Below are positions 18,221-28,163 of a stretch of 48,185 nt of DNA, one piece after another. A program made the position numbers and the translations under genes. The stretch lies in contig ML014253.1 in assembly GCA_003615045.1 (NCBI GenBank), positions 1 through 48,185 on the forward strand. The letters run 5' to 3'. Origin of the DNA: Caulochytrium protostelioides. Its lineage: Eukaryota; Chytridiomycota; Caulochytriomycetes; Caulochytriales; Caulochytriaceae. Under the pieces are notes generated by a model that was given only the letters and a program-made list of their open reading frames with translations, ran no database searches and was not told the origin of the DNA. Every line of letters starts with the position of its first letter. Within the stretch, counting starts at the first letter, position 1.

Positions 18221-18728
18221 TGGCAAGATCTGATGGAACTGCAATTGGACGCTCGCTCTTCCGCGCGGGCGCCTGCAAGTCTGACTGAATGGCGGAGGAC
18301 GTCTCGTTCAACGTGCTCAGGCCATCCGAGACCTTCCGATGCAGATCCTGCAACTGAGCTAAGCCGCTCTTCATCTGATGCAGAACCTCCCGCGTGATGT
18401 CACCACTGGGGTCGTTCCGACGAGTCTCTTGCTGCTTCTGGGTTGTGGCCAGCTGCCGGCGAAGTTCAAGGATTTCTGCCAACTTCATATTCATCTCATT
18501 CTGCAGGGCGTCGATGCGATGTTCGAGCACTTCGATCTGCTTGTGATGCTCATGCACATGAAGGCAGCAGCTGTTGGTTGAAACGTTGGAAATGCGGCGC
18601 GTCGGGCTTGTAGAACGCGGCTGAGAAGCAACTCTTTTCAGCTGCGAGATCTGATCATCCCGTGCCCGCAACTCGCTGTCGCGCTCAGCCAGCTGTCGCT
18701 GAAGTGCTTGGCATTCGTTGCGAAGCAT
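18120..18728 (-). pseudogene. Chimeric frame: N-terminal copy of the coiled-coil gene fused to Fanzor sequence
   Basis: 202 residues from the ATG at 18728. Residues 1-169 are coiled-coil sequence (MLRNECQALQRQLAERDSEL ... LHQMKSGLAQLQDLHRKV). The part from about residue 139 on is identical to the left edge of the window. At 18220/18221 the frame passes into Fanzor-derived sequence (FLDVWLAAFEPLRTEY) and stops. It therefore looks like a truncated duplicate of the gene at 1-1105 whose 3' part was replaced by, or joined to, a Fanzor element. The coiled-coil part is intact enough to be expressed as a short dominant fragment, but a pseudogene is the simpler reading. The perfect identity over the visible 95 bp argues for a recent event or gene conversion. 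Confidence 0.7.
18221..18315 (-). repeat. Right arm of a perfect inverted duplication (partner 1-95)
   Basis: This is the reverse complement of bases 1-95, without mismatch. The junction at 18220/18221 marks the switch to Fanzor sequence. The match probably continues to the right up to about 18728 against sequence lying left of the window. Confidence 0.97.
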
Positions 18729-19610
18729 TCATTCTCGCGCGAGAACCACGCACAAGACGCTGAATGAATTCACCCTGGCCAACATGGCCCATCGACGTCC
18801 TCTACATTCAGGGCAGCCTAAAAAAGTAAAGTGGCTCAGTGGTGCCCTGGCACTGCTCATCGGAGAGGATGCGACGCGAGGCGTTGGCTAGCGCCGTGGA
18901 GAGTCTATTTTTTTTTTTGGCTCCCTGGAGAACAAGGTAGACACACCGATGCGGCGTGGTTCGCCTGTCACATGCCCGCCCCGTTGTGGGCGGGCCGATC
19001 GCACATCATAACAAGCGCGGCCATCGAGGGTTTGGGGGAGGATTGGGGGGCGGTTCGCGTGACGATATGGCTGGAGAGGGGGAAGGCTCGGTGATGGTGG
19101 TGCCGGCGGTGACACAAACAACTGGAAACCGGAACCGGCGCCTTCGGTCCCTAAGCCCGGCCGCAACGGTTGTGCGGGTCATTTATCTGGGGGCGCGCCG
19201 ATTGGACCATCTCCGTTGAACCGGTCACCTCCGCCGCTATCACCTCATGCCTGTCCTAACCCCAGCCATGTCTCGCTACTGTCTGACGCCGGATAGCACC
19301 TGATGCACGTGGATAGCACGGCGGTATCACGAGAAGCCGACTCACGGTCTGTATTTGCCATCATTGAGAAGCCGAAACGATCGGGATGATCAGGACGGCC
19401 CGTCTCGAAGGGGGCCCGTCAGACCATGATCGGAGCGATGCCCGGATGGCCGTTGGTGCTAACGCTGGTGTGGTTTACCAGATCAAACAGCGCTACATGG
19501 CGGCCGTTGCGTGACTCTATCTTTCTCTGCCCCGTTTGTATGGGCTCCCTCGATTGCCCCACCGTATTCAACATTGGCGTGTGGCCTCTACGGATCAACA
19601 GGCCGCCGGC
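18729..19610. other. Divergent intergenic region before the FN3 gene
   Basis: About 880 bp between the chimeric coiled-coil/Fanzor frame and the FN3 gene. It contains a T-run (about 18907-18920). A plus-strand frame above the FN3 gene ATG has no start codon of its own. No gene is seen. From here rightward the sequence is clearly more GC-rich. Confidence 0.5.
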
Positions 19611-22079
19611 ATGACCCTGGTGCAGCGGTCGCGGCTGGCGACGCCCGACCCCGCTCACCGGCCGACCAAGTCGGCCAACCTCCGCGGGCTGAACACTGTA
19701 CTGCATACTCACCATGGCACCGTCAACCCCGCAGCCGTGGCTCTCATGGAGGAGCGGGTCAACTCGCTGCTCGGGCAGCTGGGCGTGATGCGAAGCACGC
19801 TGCGCCGGCGCGACGAGGAGCTCGCCGACGCGCGACGCGATGCGGCGTATCACCAGCACCAAGAGCGCATGCACCTGAAAGAAATCGAACGAATCCAAGC
19901 CGCGGGCGCCGAGTTCCCGAAACAGCATCAAGCGCTCAAAGAAGAGATCGCGCATCTGAAGCAAAAGCTGCGGAACGCCGCGCAGCAGACGAGCATCGCC
20001 AGCAAGACGGTGTTTGCCGAGCAAACGAAGAGCGTGCAGTTGAGCGCCGAGGTCGCACGGATGCAAGCGCTGATCGACGCCTCGGATCTAGGCACGCGGG
20101 AGTCGCTGCAGCGCCAAGCTGACGCGGCGGGCATTCGTATCATGGCGCTGGAGGCGCAGATCTCGGATACCGCTGCGAATCACGCCGTAATCCAGAAGAC
20201 CCTAACCTACGATAACACGCATCTACGCGCGCGGGTCTTGCAACTTCGACGCCAGAACGAAGACTATAAGCTGCTACTCGAAAGCCTCGACCAAGGTATC
20301 CGCGACAGGGACCGCCAGATCGCCTCGCTCGCGATCTATCGACACGGCGCTATGCACCGCAAGGTCATCTGCAAGAAATGTCAGCAAGACCAGGAAGAAC
20401 AAGTGAAGCTGAAGCAGCAGCAGGATGCTGTCGAAGCGCTGCCTGTGCCGGACATGCCGGTCGTCACCCTCGCCACAAGCACCACCGTCAAGCTGACGTG
20501 CATGGCACCAGCATTTTCGCCAGCCTGGCACCAGCTCGTGGTCCAGTATAGGGTGGTCGGTTCAGAGAAGGAGTTCAGCGAACGCGTACTGATGGAAAAT
20601 CCTATGGGCACCCCCACGCCGTCCCCGTATCATGTCCGTGGCCCCCGAGCTAATACGACGAATCCGGATCCCGCGGTCGAGGTCGAGCTAAGCGATCTGC
20701 GGCCCGGCGCGTCGTATCAATTCCAGCTACTGACTCGAAACAACAAGACGATCGGACACCTCTCTGCGGCGGCGAACCTGCTGGTGGATGAGTTACCCGC
20801 AGGCACGTCGCAAGTCTTCCCAAGCCAGGCGTCGCGGTCCGATACGGTCGATCTCCTCTTCTATGCGCCGCTCACCTTGCGCGCCTCCCCCGTCCATGCA
20901 TTCCACATCTACGGGTCGAACGAGCCTGACATGAAGGACGCAACCCGGTTGGATACGGTGGCCGCCGACGTGCTCACGCCGAACGCCGACGGCATGCTGC
21001 GCTACGAATTCACCCAGGGCCGGCCCAATACCGACTACTACTTCCAAGTCTCGGCTGTGAATCGAATGGGCGAAGGTCCACGCAGCGATCCATCGGACCG
21101 CGTGCGTATCGACACAGCACCTCCCCCACCGCGGCATATCTTAGTGCACCGCGCGGGACCACGTGCGGCTATGATCCGGGTCACCTCGACGCCCTTCCCC
21201 GGTTCGGCGATCACTCACTATGTCATCGCTCTGCAGGCCGAGAGCGGCACCACAGAGTCGCGGTCCGCTGTGGCGAAGCCCGACGGCAGCGCGAGTCTGC
21301 TTTGGACGGAGGTGCCGGCTGCGTCGTTGACGGTTCATGCGCGTGCGCAGAACGCGTGCGGCACGGGGCCCGAGACCACGTGGACGGTCGCGGATCTCGA
21401 GCAGCTGCTGCCGATCCCCGTGATCCGGTTGGACCCATGCGGGCCGACCAAAGCCCTACTGCAGCTGATCGCTGCCCCTGAACACGGCAGCACTGTGGAT
21501 ACACTCGTTCGGTATGATGTGCGGCTGTCGACGCGCCCCGATATGGCGCGCGCGACGCACGTCGTCACGAGCCGCGATGTTCAGGAGCCCACCTACACGA
21601 TTATGGATCTGGATCCTACCCAGTCGTACTTTGTCGACGTCATCTACCGCCGCGCGGACGAGGAGAGTCTGCCGTGTCCGCCTCACCAGGTGCTGACCTC
21701 GGCCGCCGTCGTGCTCCCGCCCTCGCGCCCCCCAACGCCGGGCACGACGAGCCCGAGCCGGTCGCCCTCGCGTCACGCATCCACTGCGTCGCTCTCGCTC
21801 CCGCTGTCGCGGTACGCATCCACGCGCCACTCCACGCTCTCGCTGAGCACCCGCTCATCGCGCGCCGATCTGCCGCTGCTGTCGGCCTCGCGTGCGGCTT
21901 CTGGATCGCCCTCAAGCCCAGGCTCGAGTCCGCCGTCGTCCAGGAGCTCGCGACAATTGCATCCAATTGTACCGGCTAACCGGTTCGGCCACCGAGGGGC
22001 TGAGCCGCGCAAACCGCCGCATCACGGCCCAGGCCAAGGTAATGGCCACAGCCGCATGCCGTCGAAGCTGAGTCGATAA
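19611..22079 (+). CDS. Coiled-coil protein with tandem fibronectin type III-like domains
   Basis: 822 residues from the ATG at 19611 (MTLVQRSRLATP). Residues ~45-275 are a long coiled coil with many Gln, Glu, Arg and Lys. A CKKCQQDQEEQ patch follows. Then three or four beta-rich units carry FN3 marks: DLRPGASYQFQLLTRN, RPNTDYYFQVSAVNRMGEG and DLDPTQSYFVDVIY are the F-G strand signature (L-x-P-x-x-x-Y-x-F-x-V). The last ~110 residues are a Ser/Pro/Arg-rich disordered tail. There is no signal peptide or membrane segment, so it is intracellular. Coiled coil plus FN3 without catalytic domains recalls microtubule- or cilium-associated scaffolds such as FSD1-type proteins, but orthology is not shown. 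It converges on RPO41 with 132 bp between stops. Confidence 0.85.
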   Translation: MTLVQRSRLATPDPAHRPTKSANLRGLNTVLHTHHGTVNPAAVALMEERVNSLLGQLGVMRSTLRRRDEELADARRDAAYHQHQERMHLKEIERIQAAGAEFPKQHQALKEEIAHLKQKLRNAAQQTSIASKTVFAEQTKSVQLSAEVARMQALIDASDLGTRESLQRQADAAGIRIMALEAQISDTAANHAVIQKTLTYDNTHLRARVLQLRRQNEDYKLLLESLDQGIRDRDRQIASLAIYRHGAMHRKVICKKCQQDQEEQVKLKQQQDAVEALPVPDMPVVTLATSTTVKLTCMAPAFSPAWHQLVVQYRVVGSEKEFSERVLMENPMGTPTPSPYHVRGPRANTTNPDPAVEVELSDLRPGASYQFQLLTRNNKTIGHLSAAANLLVDELPAGTSQVFPSQASRSDTVDLLFYAPLTLRASPVHAFHIYGSNEPDMKDATRLDTVAADVLTPNADGMLRYEFTQGRPNTDYYFQVSAVNRMGEGPRSDPSDRVRIDTAPPPPRHILVHRAGPRAAMIRVTSTPFPGSAITHYVIALQAESGTTESRSAVAKPDGSASLLWTEVPAASLTVHARAQNACGTGPETTWTVADLEQLLPIPVIRLDPCGPTKALLQLIAAPEHGSTVDTLVRYDVRLSTRPDMARATHVVTSRDVQEPTYTIMDLDPTQSYFVDVIYRRADEESLPCPPHQVLTSAAVVLPPSRPPTPGTTSPSRSPSRHASTASLSLPLSRYASTRHSTLSLSTRSSRADLPLLSASRAASGSPSSPGSSPPSSRSSRQLHPIVPANRFGHRGAEPRKPPHHGPGQGNGHSRMPSKLSR

Positions 22080-22211
22080 GAAGGGAGCAGCCTCCGATGA
22101 GGTTGCATTGTTAAATAAATGAAAGGTGACTACCAAGAGGCCCTGCAACGCCCAGAAATCATTTAAGAAATGAAAGAAATTCACACCCGCCCACATCAAA
22201 CAGGCACACAG

Positions 22212-25200
22212 TTAGTTAAAGAAATACGGGCTGTCCCGGACCTGGTTGACATCAAAATCACCCTTCTGCGGCAGCGGCGGGAACCGCAGCGGGACAAATA
22301 GCTGGACACTTCGTCGAATAGGGATGCGCTGCGTCGCTGCCGGCGGTGTCTTGACACTGGTCACTGCATCGGCTTCCGTCTTGAGGATTGCTTGCGCCGC
22401 AGCCTCGGCTTCAGCGTCGGCTTTCTGCTGCTGCCGCTGCTGCCACGCCTTAGCCTGGGCCGGCGTGAACTTGACGGTCACCGGGAGGTAGTGGTTGCCG
22501 AATCGCTGTTTGAACTCGTCGAGCAGTCGGGTCATAATGTTCTCGCGATGGAGGGTCACAAAGGCATCGCGCAGGACATACGAAAGGGTCTCGACATCGC
22601 ATGCGTGGGTCCAGAAACTATCGTGGACCGAGGCAAAGGCGATGCCGTGGCGCTGGCAATTCATGGCCGTGATCATCATGTGGCTGGCGTCGAGCGAGTG
22701 CACGAAGTTTGGCGGGAAGGCCGTGCTCTGCTTGACGGGGTTGACCTCGCTCACCTCGTACGGGTCCGTGATCGTCACCGTCTGGAGAATCGTTTTGATC
22801 GAGCGGACTTTCTCGATGCGGTAGGGTTGCACCACGGGAATCCCGAGCGGCGTTGTCCACACGACGGGCACGAGCTTGGGGATCGTGGCCCTGGCCGTCG
22901 CCGCCGCCTTGGTGCCCCGCTTGCTTGCCGAGGCTCGCGAGGCCGCGTCGGCGGCGCTGCCATCCTGCGCGTCGTCATCCGCGCACAGTGCGAAGGCGTC
23001 GGAGGGATCCAGCGTCTTTGAGACATCTTCAAGCGCCGCATCGAGGAGCGCACGCCCCGTTTCTGAGCTGGCCATGGCGGCGGCAGCGTCGGACACGCTG
23101 CTGAGGGGGCCGTCGCGCGCGAGCGCCGCATCACTGTCGGCTTCGGCGATGGCCGTCACAGCCATGAGCTCGAGATGGGGCGGAAGCTCCACGCCCAGGT
23201 CTTTGACGAAGCGCAGGTCGTCCAGCGCCGATTCGGGCGCGAACTCGGCGGGCGCGGACTTCGAAATGGCCATCGCCGCGAAATTGAGCCATTTCTGGAG
23301 CGCCTGCGCGCCCTTGAACATCACGCCGAGCGACTGGAAGATGTGCGCCGTGACATACGTCGCGACCGGCAGAATCTTGTCCTTGTCGAGCAACTCGAGG
23401 CTCGCGTGCGTGAGAAACTCGGCATCCCGGACACGGTCTGCGGCTTCGGCTTCGGTTTCGGCTGCAGCTTCGGTCGCCTGCGCCACCTCCATCTCCGTAC
23501 GGTCGCCTGCCGCCGCATCGGTCTCTTCAGCGGCAACCACAGCGGCACCGGTGTCGGAGTCTGGGGCTTCCAGCCGATGCTTCAGCTGCTCACGGGCGGC
23601 GACAATCTTGGCATTCCCCTCACGCAGGCGATTGGTGATCTGCTGGCGCGCACCATAGGGCGTCACGCCATACGTGTTCGTCATGACCGTCTGCTTGACG
23701 AGCTTGCGGTTCAGGCGCGGCAAGGCCAGCCGGGCCAGGTCGTGGCCGTCACGGGCTTCCTGCTCGATGGTGGTGCGCACGCGGTCGAGCACCGCCGAGT
23801 AGACGTCCTGCGGGCGGTCGCGGCGCACCAGGTTGACCTGCTCCGCGCCGATGGCATCGCCTCCGAGCGCGGCATAGTGCTGCAAGCCGTTGCACGTGCC
23901 GTCCTGGTGAATCGGGATCCCTGAGGCGTACGCTTCGGGACCGTCGGGATGCGCTTCGGCTTTCATGAGCTCCTGGCAGCATGCCAGCAGCTGCCACGGC
24001 TTGTCGGCACCCAACCACCAGTGGTGTTGGAAGGGGGCCGCCACCGAGCGCTCGATATCACGGCGCTGTTGCTCGACCCACACCAGACGCTCCTGGAAGG
24101 AGACCTTGTCGTGGCCGAAGAGGCTCGCGATCTGCAGTCGGAGACGGCGGTACCCCGCGGCGCCGAGGGCCTTGGGCTCCGCAAACAGGAGCAGGCTGCG
24201 GCACAGGTCGTCGCCCATGTGGTTCAGGTGGACCGGAATCGGGTACGCGCGGCCGCGGAAGTCCAGGTTGTGGGGGAAGTAGATCTTGGGCTCGTCCAAA
24301 TACGCACGGGCAATCTCGAGCTGGTAGTTGATACTGCACCGCTGGCTAAAGAACTTGGTGTACTCGGCCATGGCTTCCGTGTAGGCGCGGCGCTCGTCGA
24401 CCGTGGCCGTCAGAGCGGGCGGTCGCGGCGGCTCGGCGGCCGGCGGAATCGAAGCAAACGCTTGGCCGGTGTTCCACGCCTGGGCCAGAATCGCAAACAT
24501 GTCGCCGTTGACCTTCCAAGGAATGCTACCAAGGTAGTCGAGGGTGAAGGCCGCCGCTTCGAGGTGGTTCTCAGAATCAGCCAGCTCGAGATAAGTCTTG
24601 TGATCCTCGTTGTAACCGAAGCGGACCATGTAACTCTGATGCTGGAGGTATCCGCCCGTTTTCCAACTCGTCCACGGCCGTGGTTTCGTGACCATCGGTA
24701 GCACCCACGGTTGGATAAACACGGGAGCGCCCGAAATAATATCGCTGACCTCCGGGCGCGTGAAGATAACGCCGTAAAGGTGGCCCCTCATCGTGACATG
24801 GGCGTGATGGAAGGCAGGCACCGGCCGTTTCTGGCCAGGCAAGTCGACCATGGCGAGTTTGATGAGCAGCGCGGCGAGGAAAGCCCCGATCTGCATCTGC
24901 ATTGACTGCGGCCACGACGGGATCCAGCTGATTTTGTCTTTGAGCTGCTGCTTCTCGATCTGCTTTGCCACGCGCCGCATCGTCGCGTCAAAGAGCTTGT
25001 CATTCATGTGCAGCTCATAGATACCGAGCTGCGTGCGCGCAAAGTTAACGTTTTTGCGCTTCTTGGCCTGCTGCATGTTATATTCGCGCTCGACGTTGCT
25101 GCCGATCGCGACAAACAGCCGCGGGGCTTTGCGCTGCGTCGGGATATAGCACGACATACCGGACGTCGACTTGTCAAAGACCTGGTCCAGGCGGTCGCCC

Positions 25201-26675
25201 GCGCGCAAGAACTCCGAGATCGTGATCCGCGCGAGCTGGGCGGGTGAAATGAGCTTCAGAAAGTGCATAAAGTCCAGCGTGTCGCCGTGCTTGCTGTACG
25301 CCGAGACACGCTCGGCCACCTGGATTTCCTGCTGGATCGCGGGGACCATCAGGTCATACCACGCGCGTGTCAAGGCGTTGCTGCGCCGCAGCAGGTCACG
25401 CAGGCTGTTTGGCAGGTTGCTCTGCGCGTCCTCCCACTCGTCGATAGCCGCCTGGTGGGCGCGTTCCTCGATCCATAGCTGGCGCTCGACGTCCGAACCG
25501 CCGGTGACCGTGCCGATTGCGCTCAGCGTCTGGCGGAGGATCTCGACGCCGCTCGACTTCATGGGCGTCAGCGTGCACGTCGCCGCCTCTGACGCGAGCG
25601 CAGGGTCGCTGTCGCCGAACCCCGGGAGGCTCGTCCCCGTCGAATGGACAGTGTCGGGGTGCGGTGGCGCAGTCGCATCGGTTTCGCCACCCATCGCCAG
25701 GTCGCGCTGCAGGGCCTGGAAAAGCAGATCGTGCGACGTGTCGGGCCCGACATCGATGCCCATCGCCTGAAAAGCGACCCGGAGGGCCGAGCGGTCGGCC
25801 GCGTCGTGGAGGGTCGGGTGGTGCAGGAGATCGGTCGGCTTCAGCGAGGCGGCGACGTAGTCGCGCAGCAGGTCAGCCAGGGCGGCGTGCTGCTGCGCGT
25901 GGATGTGGTACGCGGCAAGCAGCGCATACGTGGCGGGGCTCGGATGGAGGCCGAAGTCAGCAAAGCGCTGCATCCACTTGCGGGCGCGCGCCACGTCAGG
26001 CGGCGAGTGCTCGCCGCTGAGGTAAGCCTCGATAAAGGTGTTCAGGATGCGCGGCGAGACGACGGCCTTCATCTCGAGCGCCGACGTGCGCCACAGCCGG
26101 TTGAACGCGAGCTCGGCGCGGCCGACGGCGCCCGTCTTGAGCTGGGCATACACCGTCGCGAGCTGGTCTTTGATGAGGGCGCGGCGCCCGGAGAGGGCTT
26201 TGCGGGCCTGCACGGTATCGAGCCAGTCGGGCGTCTGCAGCTGCACCCGCGGGTCGCGGAACATCAGGTTCGGGAAATCAGAATCATACCGCAGCGGCTC
26301 TTCGGCGGCTGCGCCATGACCGGACTCGGCGGCGGCGGCGTCGTCGGCCTGCGGGACCGCATGACTCAGTCCGCGGCGCGCGATCAGCGTCCATGGCGGC
26401 GGCCGAGCTAATGACGACGCCGTCGCTGGAAATAACGTGGCGGACGTTAGCACGGCAGACGAGGCGGCGTGCACGTTCGCTGCCGCAGGCCGGAGGGTGG
26501 CCGTGGCTACGTGTGAGCGGCCGACGGCAAGCCGCAGCGGTCCTGACGTGAGCAGCAGCTGTCCGCGGCGGCTGCTGCACGACGCGTCGCGGCGCGGCGC
26601 CGCGTGTGGTCGGAGATGCCGACCCGGGTATGGCGCTGCGCGGCCGATCCGCGCGGCAGCGGCAGGGATCGGCAT
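22212..26675 (-). CDS. RPO41: Mitochondrial DNA-directed RNA polymerase (Rpo41/POLRMT)
   Basis: 1487 residues from the ATG at 26675, which begins an Arg/Ala-rich presequence (MPIPAAAARIGRAAPYPGR) typical of mitochondrial import. T7-like polymerase motifs are in order. NLDFRGRAYPIPVHLNHMG lies at about 24280-24225. HQDGTCNGLQHYAALGGDA, with the first catalytic Asp, lies at about 23915-23860. RKLVKQTVMTNTYGVTPYGA is the O-helix at about 23715-23655. FVHSLDASHMM and VHDSFWTHA, with the second catalytic Asp, follow at about 22715-22605. The C-terminus ends in the family-typical SPYFFN. It transcribes mtDNA with a separate specificity factor. Two Ala/Asp/Glu-rich insertions interrupt the fingers/palm, at about 23590-23430 and 23190-22880. 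The N-terminal half carries the usual degenerate helical extension. The protein is longer than yeast Rpo41 (1351), explained by these insertions. Confidence 0.98.
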   Translation of the reverse strand: MPIPAAAARIGRAAPYPGRHLRPHAAPRRDASCSSRRGQLLLTSGPLRLAVGRSHVATATLRPAAANVHAASSAVLTSATLFPATASSLARPPPWTLIARRGLSHAVPQADDAAAAESGHGAAAEEPLRYDSDFPNLMFRDPRVQLQTPDWLDTVQARKALSGRRALIKDQLATVYAQLKTGAVGRAELAFNRLWRTSALEMKAVVSPRILNTFIEAYLSGEHSPPDVARARKWMQRFADFGLHPSPATYALLAAYHIHAQQHAALADLLRDYVAASLKPTDLLHHPTLHDAADRSALRVAFQAMGIDVGPDTSHDLLFQALQRDLAMGGETDATAPPHPDTVHSTGTSLPGFGDSDPALASEAATCTLTPMKSSGVEILRQTLSAIGTVTGGSDVERQLWIEERAHQAAIDEWEDAQSNLPNSLRDLLRRSNALTRAWYDLMVPAIQQEIQVAERVSAYSKHGDTLDFMHFLKLISPAQLARITISEFLRAGDRLDQVFDKSTSGMSCYIPTQRKAPRLFVAIGSNVEREYNMQQAKKRKNVNFARTQLGIYELHMNDKLFDATMRRVAKQIEKQQLKDKISWIPSWPQSMQMQIGAFLAALLIKLAMVDLPGQKRPVPAFHHAHVTMRGHLYGVIFTRPEVSDIISGAPVFIQPWVLPMVTKPRPWTSWKTGGYLQHQSYMVRFGYNEDHKTYLELADSENHLEAAAFTLDYLGSIPWKVNGDMFAILAQAWNTGQAFASIPPAAEPPRPPALTATVDERRAYTEAMAEYTKFFSQRCSINYQLEIARAYLDEPKIYFPHNLDFRGRAYPIPVHLNHMGDDLCRSLLLFAEPKALGAAGYRRLRLQIASLFGHDKVSFQERLVWVEQQRRDIERSVAAPFQHHWWLGADKPWQLLACCQELMKAEAHPDGPEAYASGIPIHQDGTCNGLQHYAALGGDAIGAEQVNLVRRDRPQDVYSAVLDRVRTTIEQEARDGHDLARLALPRLNRKLVKQTVMTNTYGVTPYGARQQITNRLREGNAKIVAAREQLKHRLEAPDSDTGAAVVAAEETDAAAGDRTEMEVAQATEAAAETEAEAADRVRDAEFLTHASLELLDKDKILPVATYVTAHIFQSLGVMFKGAQALQKWLNFAAMAISKSAPAEFAPESALDDLRFVKDLGVELPPHLELMAVTAIAEADSDAALARDGPLSSVSDAAAAMASSETGRALLDAALEDVSKTLDPSDAFALCADDDAQDGSAADAASRASASKRGTKAAATARATIPKLVPVVWTTPLGIPVVQPYRIEKVRSIKTILQTVTITDPYEVSEVNPVKQSTAFPPNFVHSLDASHMMITAMNCQRHGIAFASVHDSFWTHACDVETLSYVLRDAFVTLHRENIMTRLLDEFKQRFGNHYLPVTVKFTPAQAKAWQQRQQQKADAEAEAAAQAILKTEADAVTSVKTPPAATQRIPIRRSVQLFVPLRFPPLPQKGDFDVNQVRDSPYFFN

Positions 26676-28163
26676 GGCGGTGGCGGCAGTGCGCCGGTCA
26701 AACGGGAAGCGGTGTCGGCAACGGGCCGCGCCGCGAGCCGCCAGGAGCCGGGGGAGGGTCAGTCGGGCCCGTGGAGCGCGGCCGTGTTCAGGCCAGGGCG
26801 TCGACCTGGATGCGTGACGCAAGCCGCATGCGGAAAACCACGGATGGGGTCGACGGGCGGACGAGGCACGGCGCTCGGAGGGCTGGGTGGAAGCGATCGC
26901 GTCTCACGGCGACGGCGTGGGACAGCAAAACACTCGATAAAGCCACCGACGTGGTATGTCAGCGAAGGACGGTACGAGACACGTGGCAGAACAAGGTGGC
27001 TGGCACGGAGCGCGGGGAATCGTCGGTCTCGGCGATGATGGCCGGGGAGACTCGTCCCGGTCAAGACGTGCGAGGCTCGGTGACGGTGACGTGGCCGGTG
27101 GGGGAGGTGGGACCGCGAGCGATGGGTATCACTTGGGACTCGTGGATCACTATTCCGGGTGTCCTGGAAGCTTGATGGGATGCCGAGGCGGCGTGGCCAT
27201 GCGCAGCACGCTGTGCCAGCACCCTCGGACTCCGACAAACTCCGGTCGGCGACGCCCCGACGCTCAGACGCCGAGCCCCCCTCACCTCCGGTGGCGCGGG
27301 CTGCTGGACGGGGCGCGGCGCGGCGCGGCGAAGCGGGGACCCCCGCGCTTGGGTGGGCCGCTTTGCTGCCGATCCCTGCGGCAACCAGCGTTCAGCGTCC
27401 TGCATCCGGCAACCAGCATCTGGTATCCATCCACGGTGGTGGCGGTTCATCGATGGCATGCATGACGCTACGTCAGATAATCACACCTTCCATGATATCA
27501 CGTATGCTGCATGAACATCCAGGGTCCGTGCGACCACCTCATCGCGTGAACGGGCCCATGAACCGACGTTGATACGGCTCTTTCGCTGCATGTCCGCTCG
27601 CGTCCCGTCTCATGCGAGTGATGGCCGACTTCACCGCGAGGCCATACGATCTCCGCTCTGTTCCGCGTCGCCGCGGCCACCCAGCGATCCGTGCCGTAGG
27701 AAATGGATTCCGACTGCCGATCCCACGTATGGAGACAACCCGGGGACCCGACCGCGCCGCGGCGGTGAGACAACAGGAAAAAGAGCAAAAAAGGCGGACT
27801 TCCGTTGGCCCATGCATTCGCCTTCGGGGGGCGCATGCTTCTCCGCTCGTGCCGCCCTGCCGCCGTCCATGCCGTCCGCGCAGCCGTGATAAACGATGCG
27901 TCGTGCGAGGTGCCACACCTCTGCATCGTCCGCCTTTCGGCTCATCCGCGCCGTCGGAATCCGAGCGATCACCGCGCTCTGACCACCCTGCAGAAGGTCT
28001 CGGGAGGCAGCGTCGTCCGCCATCGACGACGACGACGACGACGACGACGTCCGCTTCGGCGCCCTCGTCGGCCGTCACCGCCTTCTGACTTGGGGACTCC
28101 GATCCCGATCCCGCCGGTGTGTCCGATCTGTCGACAGACGGTCAACGCGGCTCGCTCACCGCG
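26676..28163. other. Divergent intergenic region, 1.5 kb, no supported gene
   Basis: Frames are open on both strands because of high GC, but none has conserved features. A (CGA)n run lies at 28022-28050. It should contain the RPO41 promoter at its left and the promoter of the His-rich gene at its right. Confidence 0.5.
28022..28050. repeat. (CGA)n trinucleotide microsatellite
   Basis: About nine CGA units in the leader region of the gene at 28164. Not in a supported coding frame. Confidence 0.9.
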
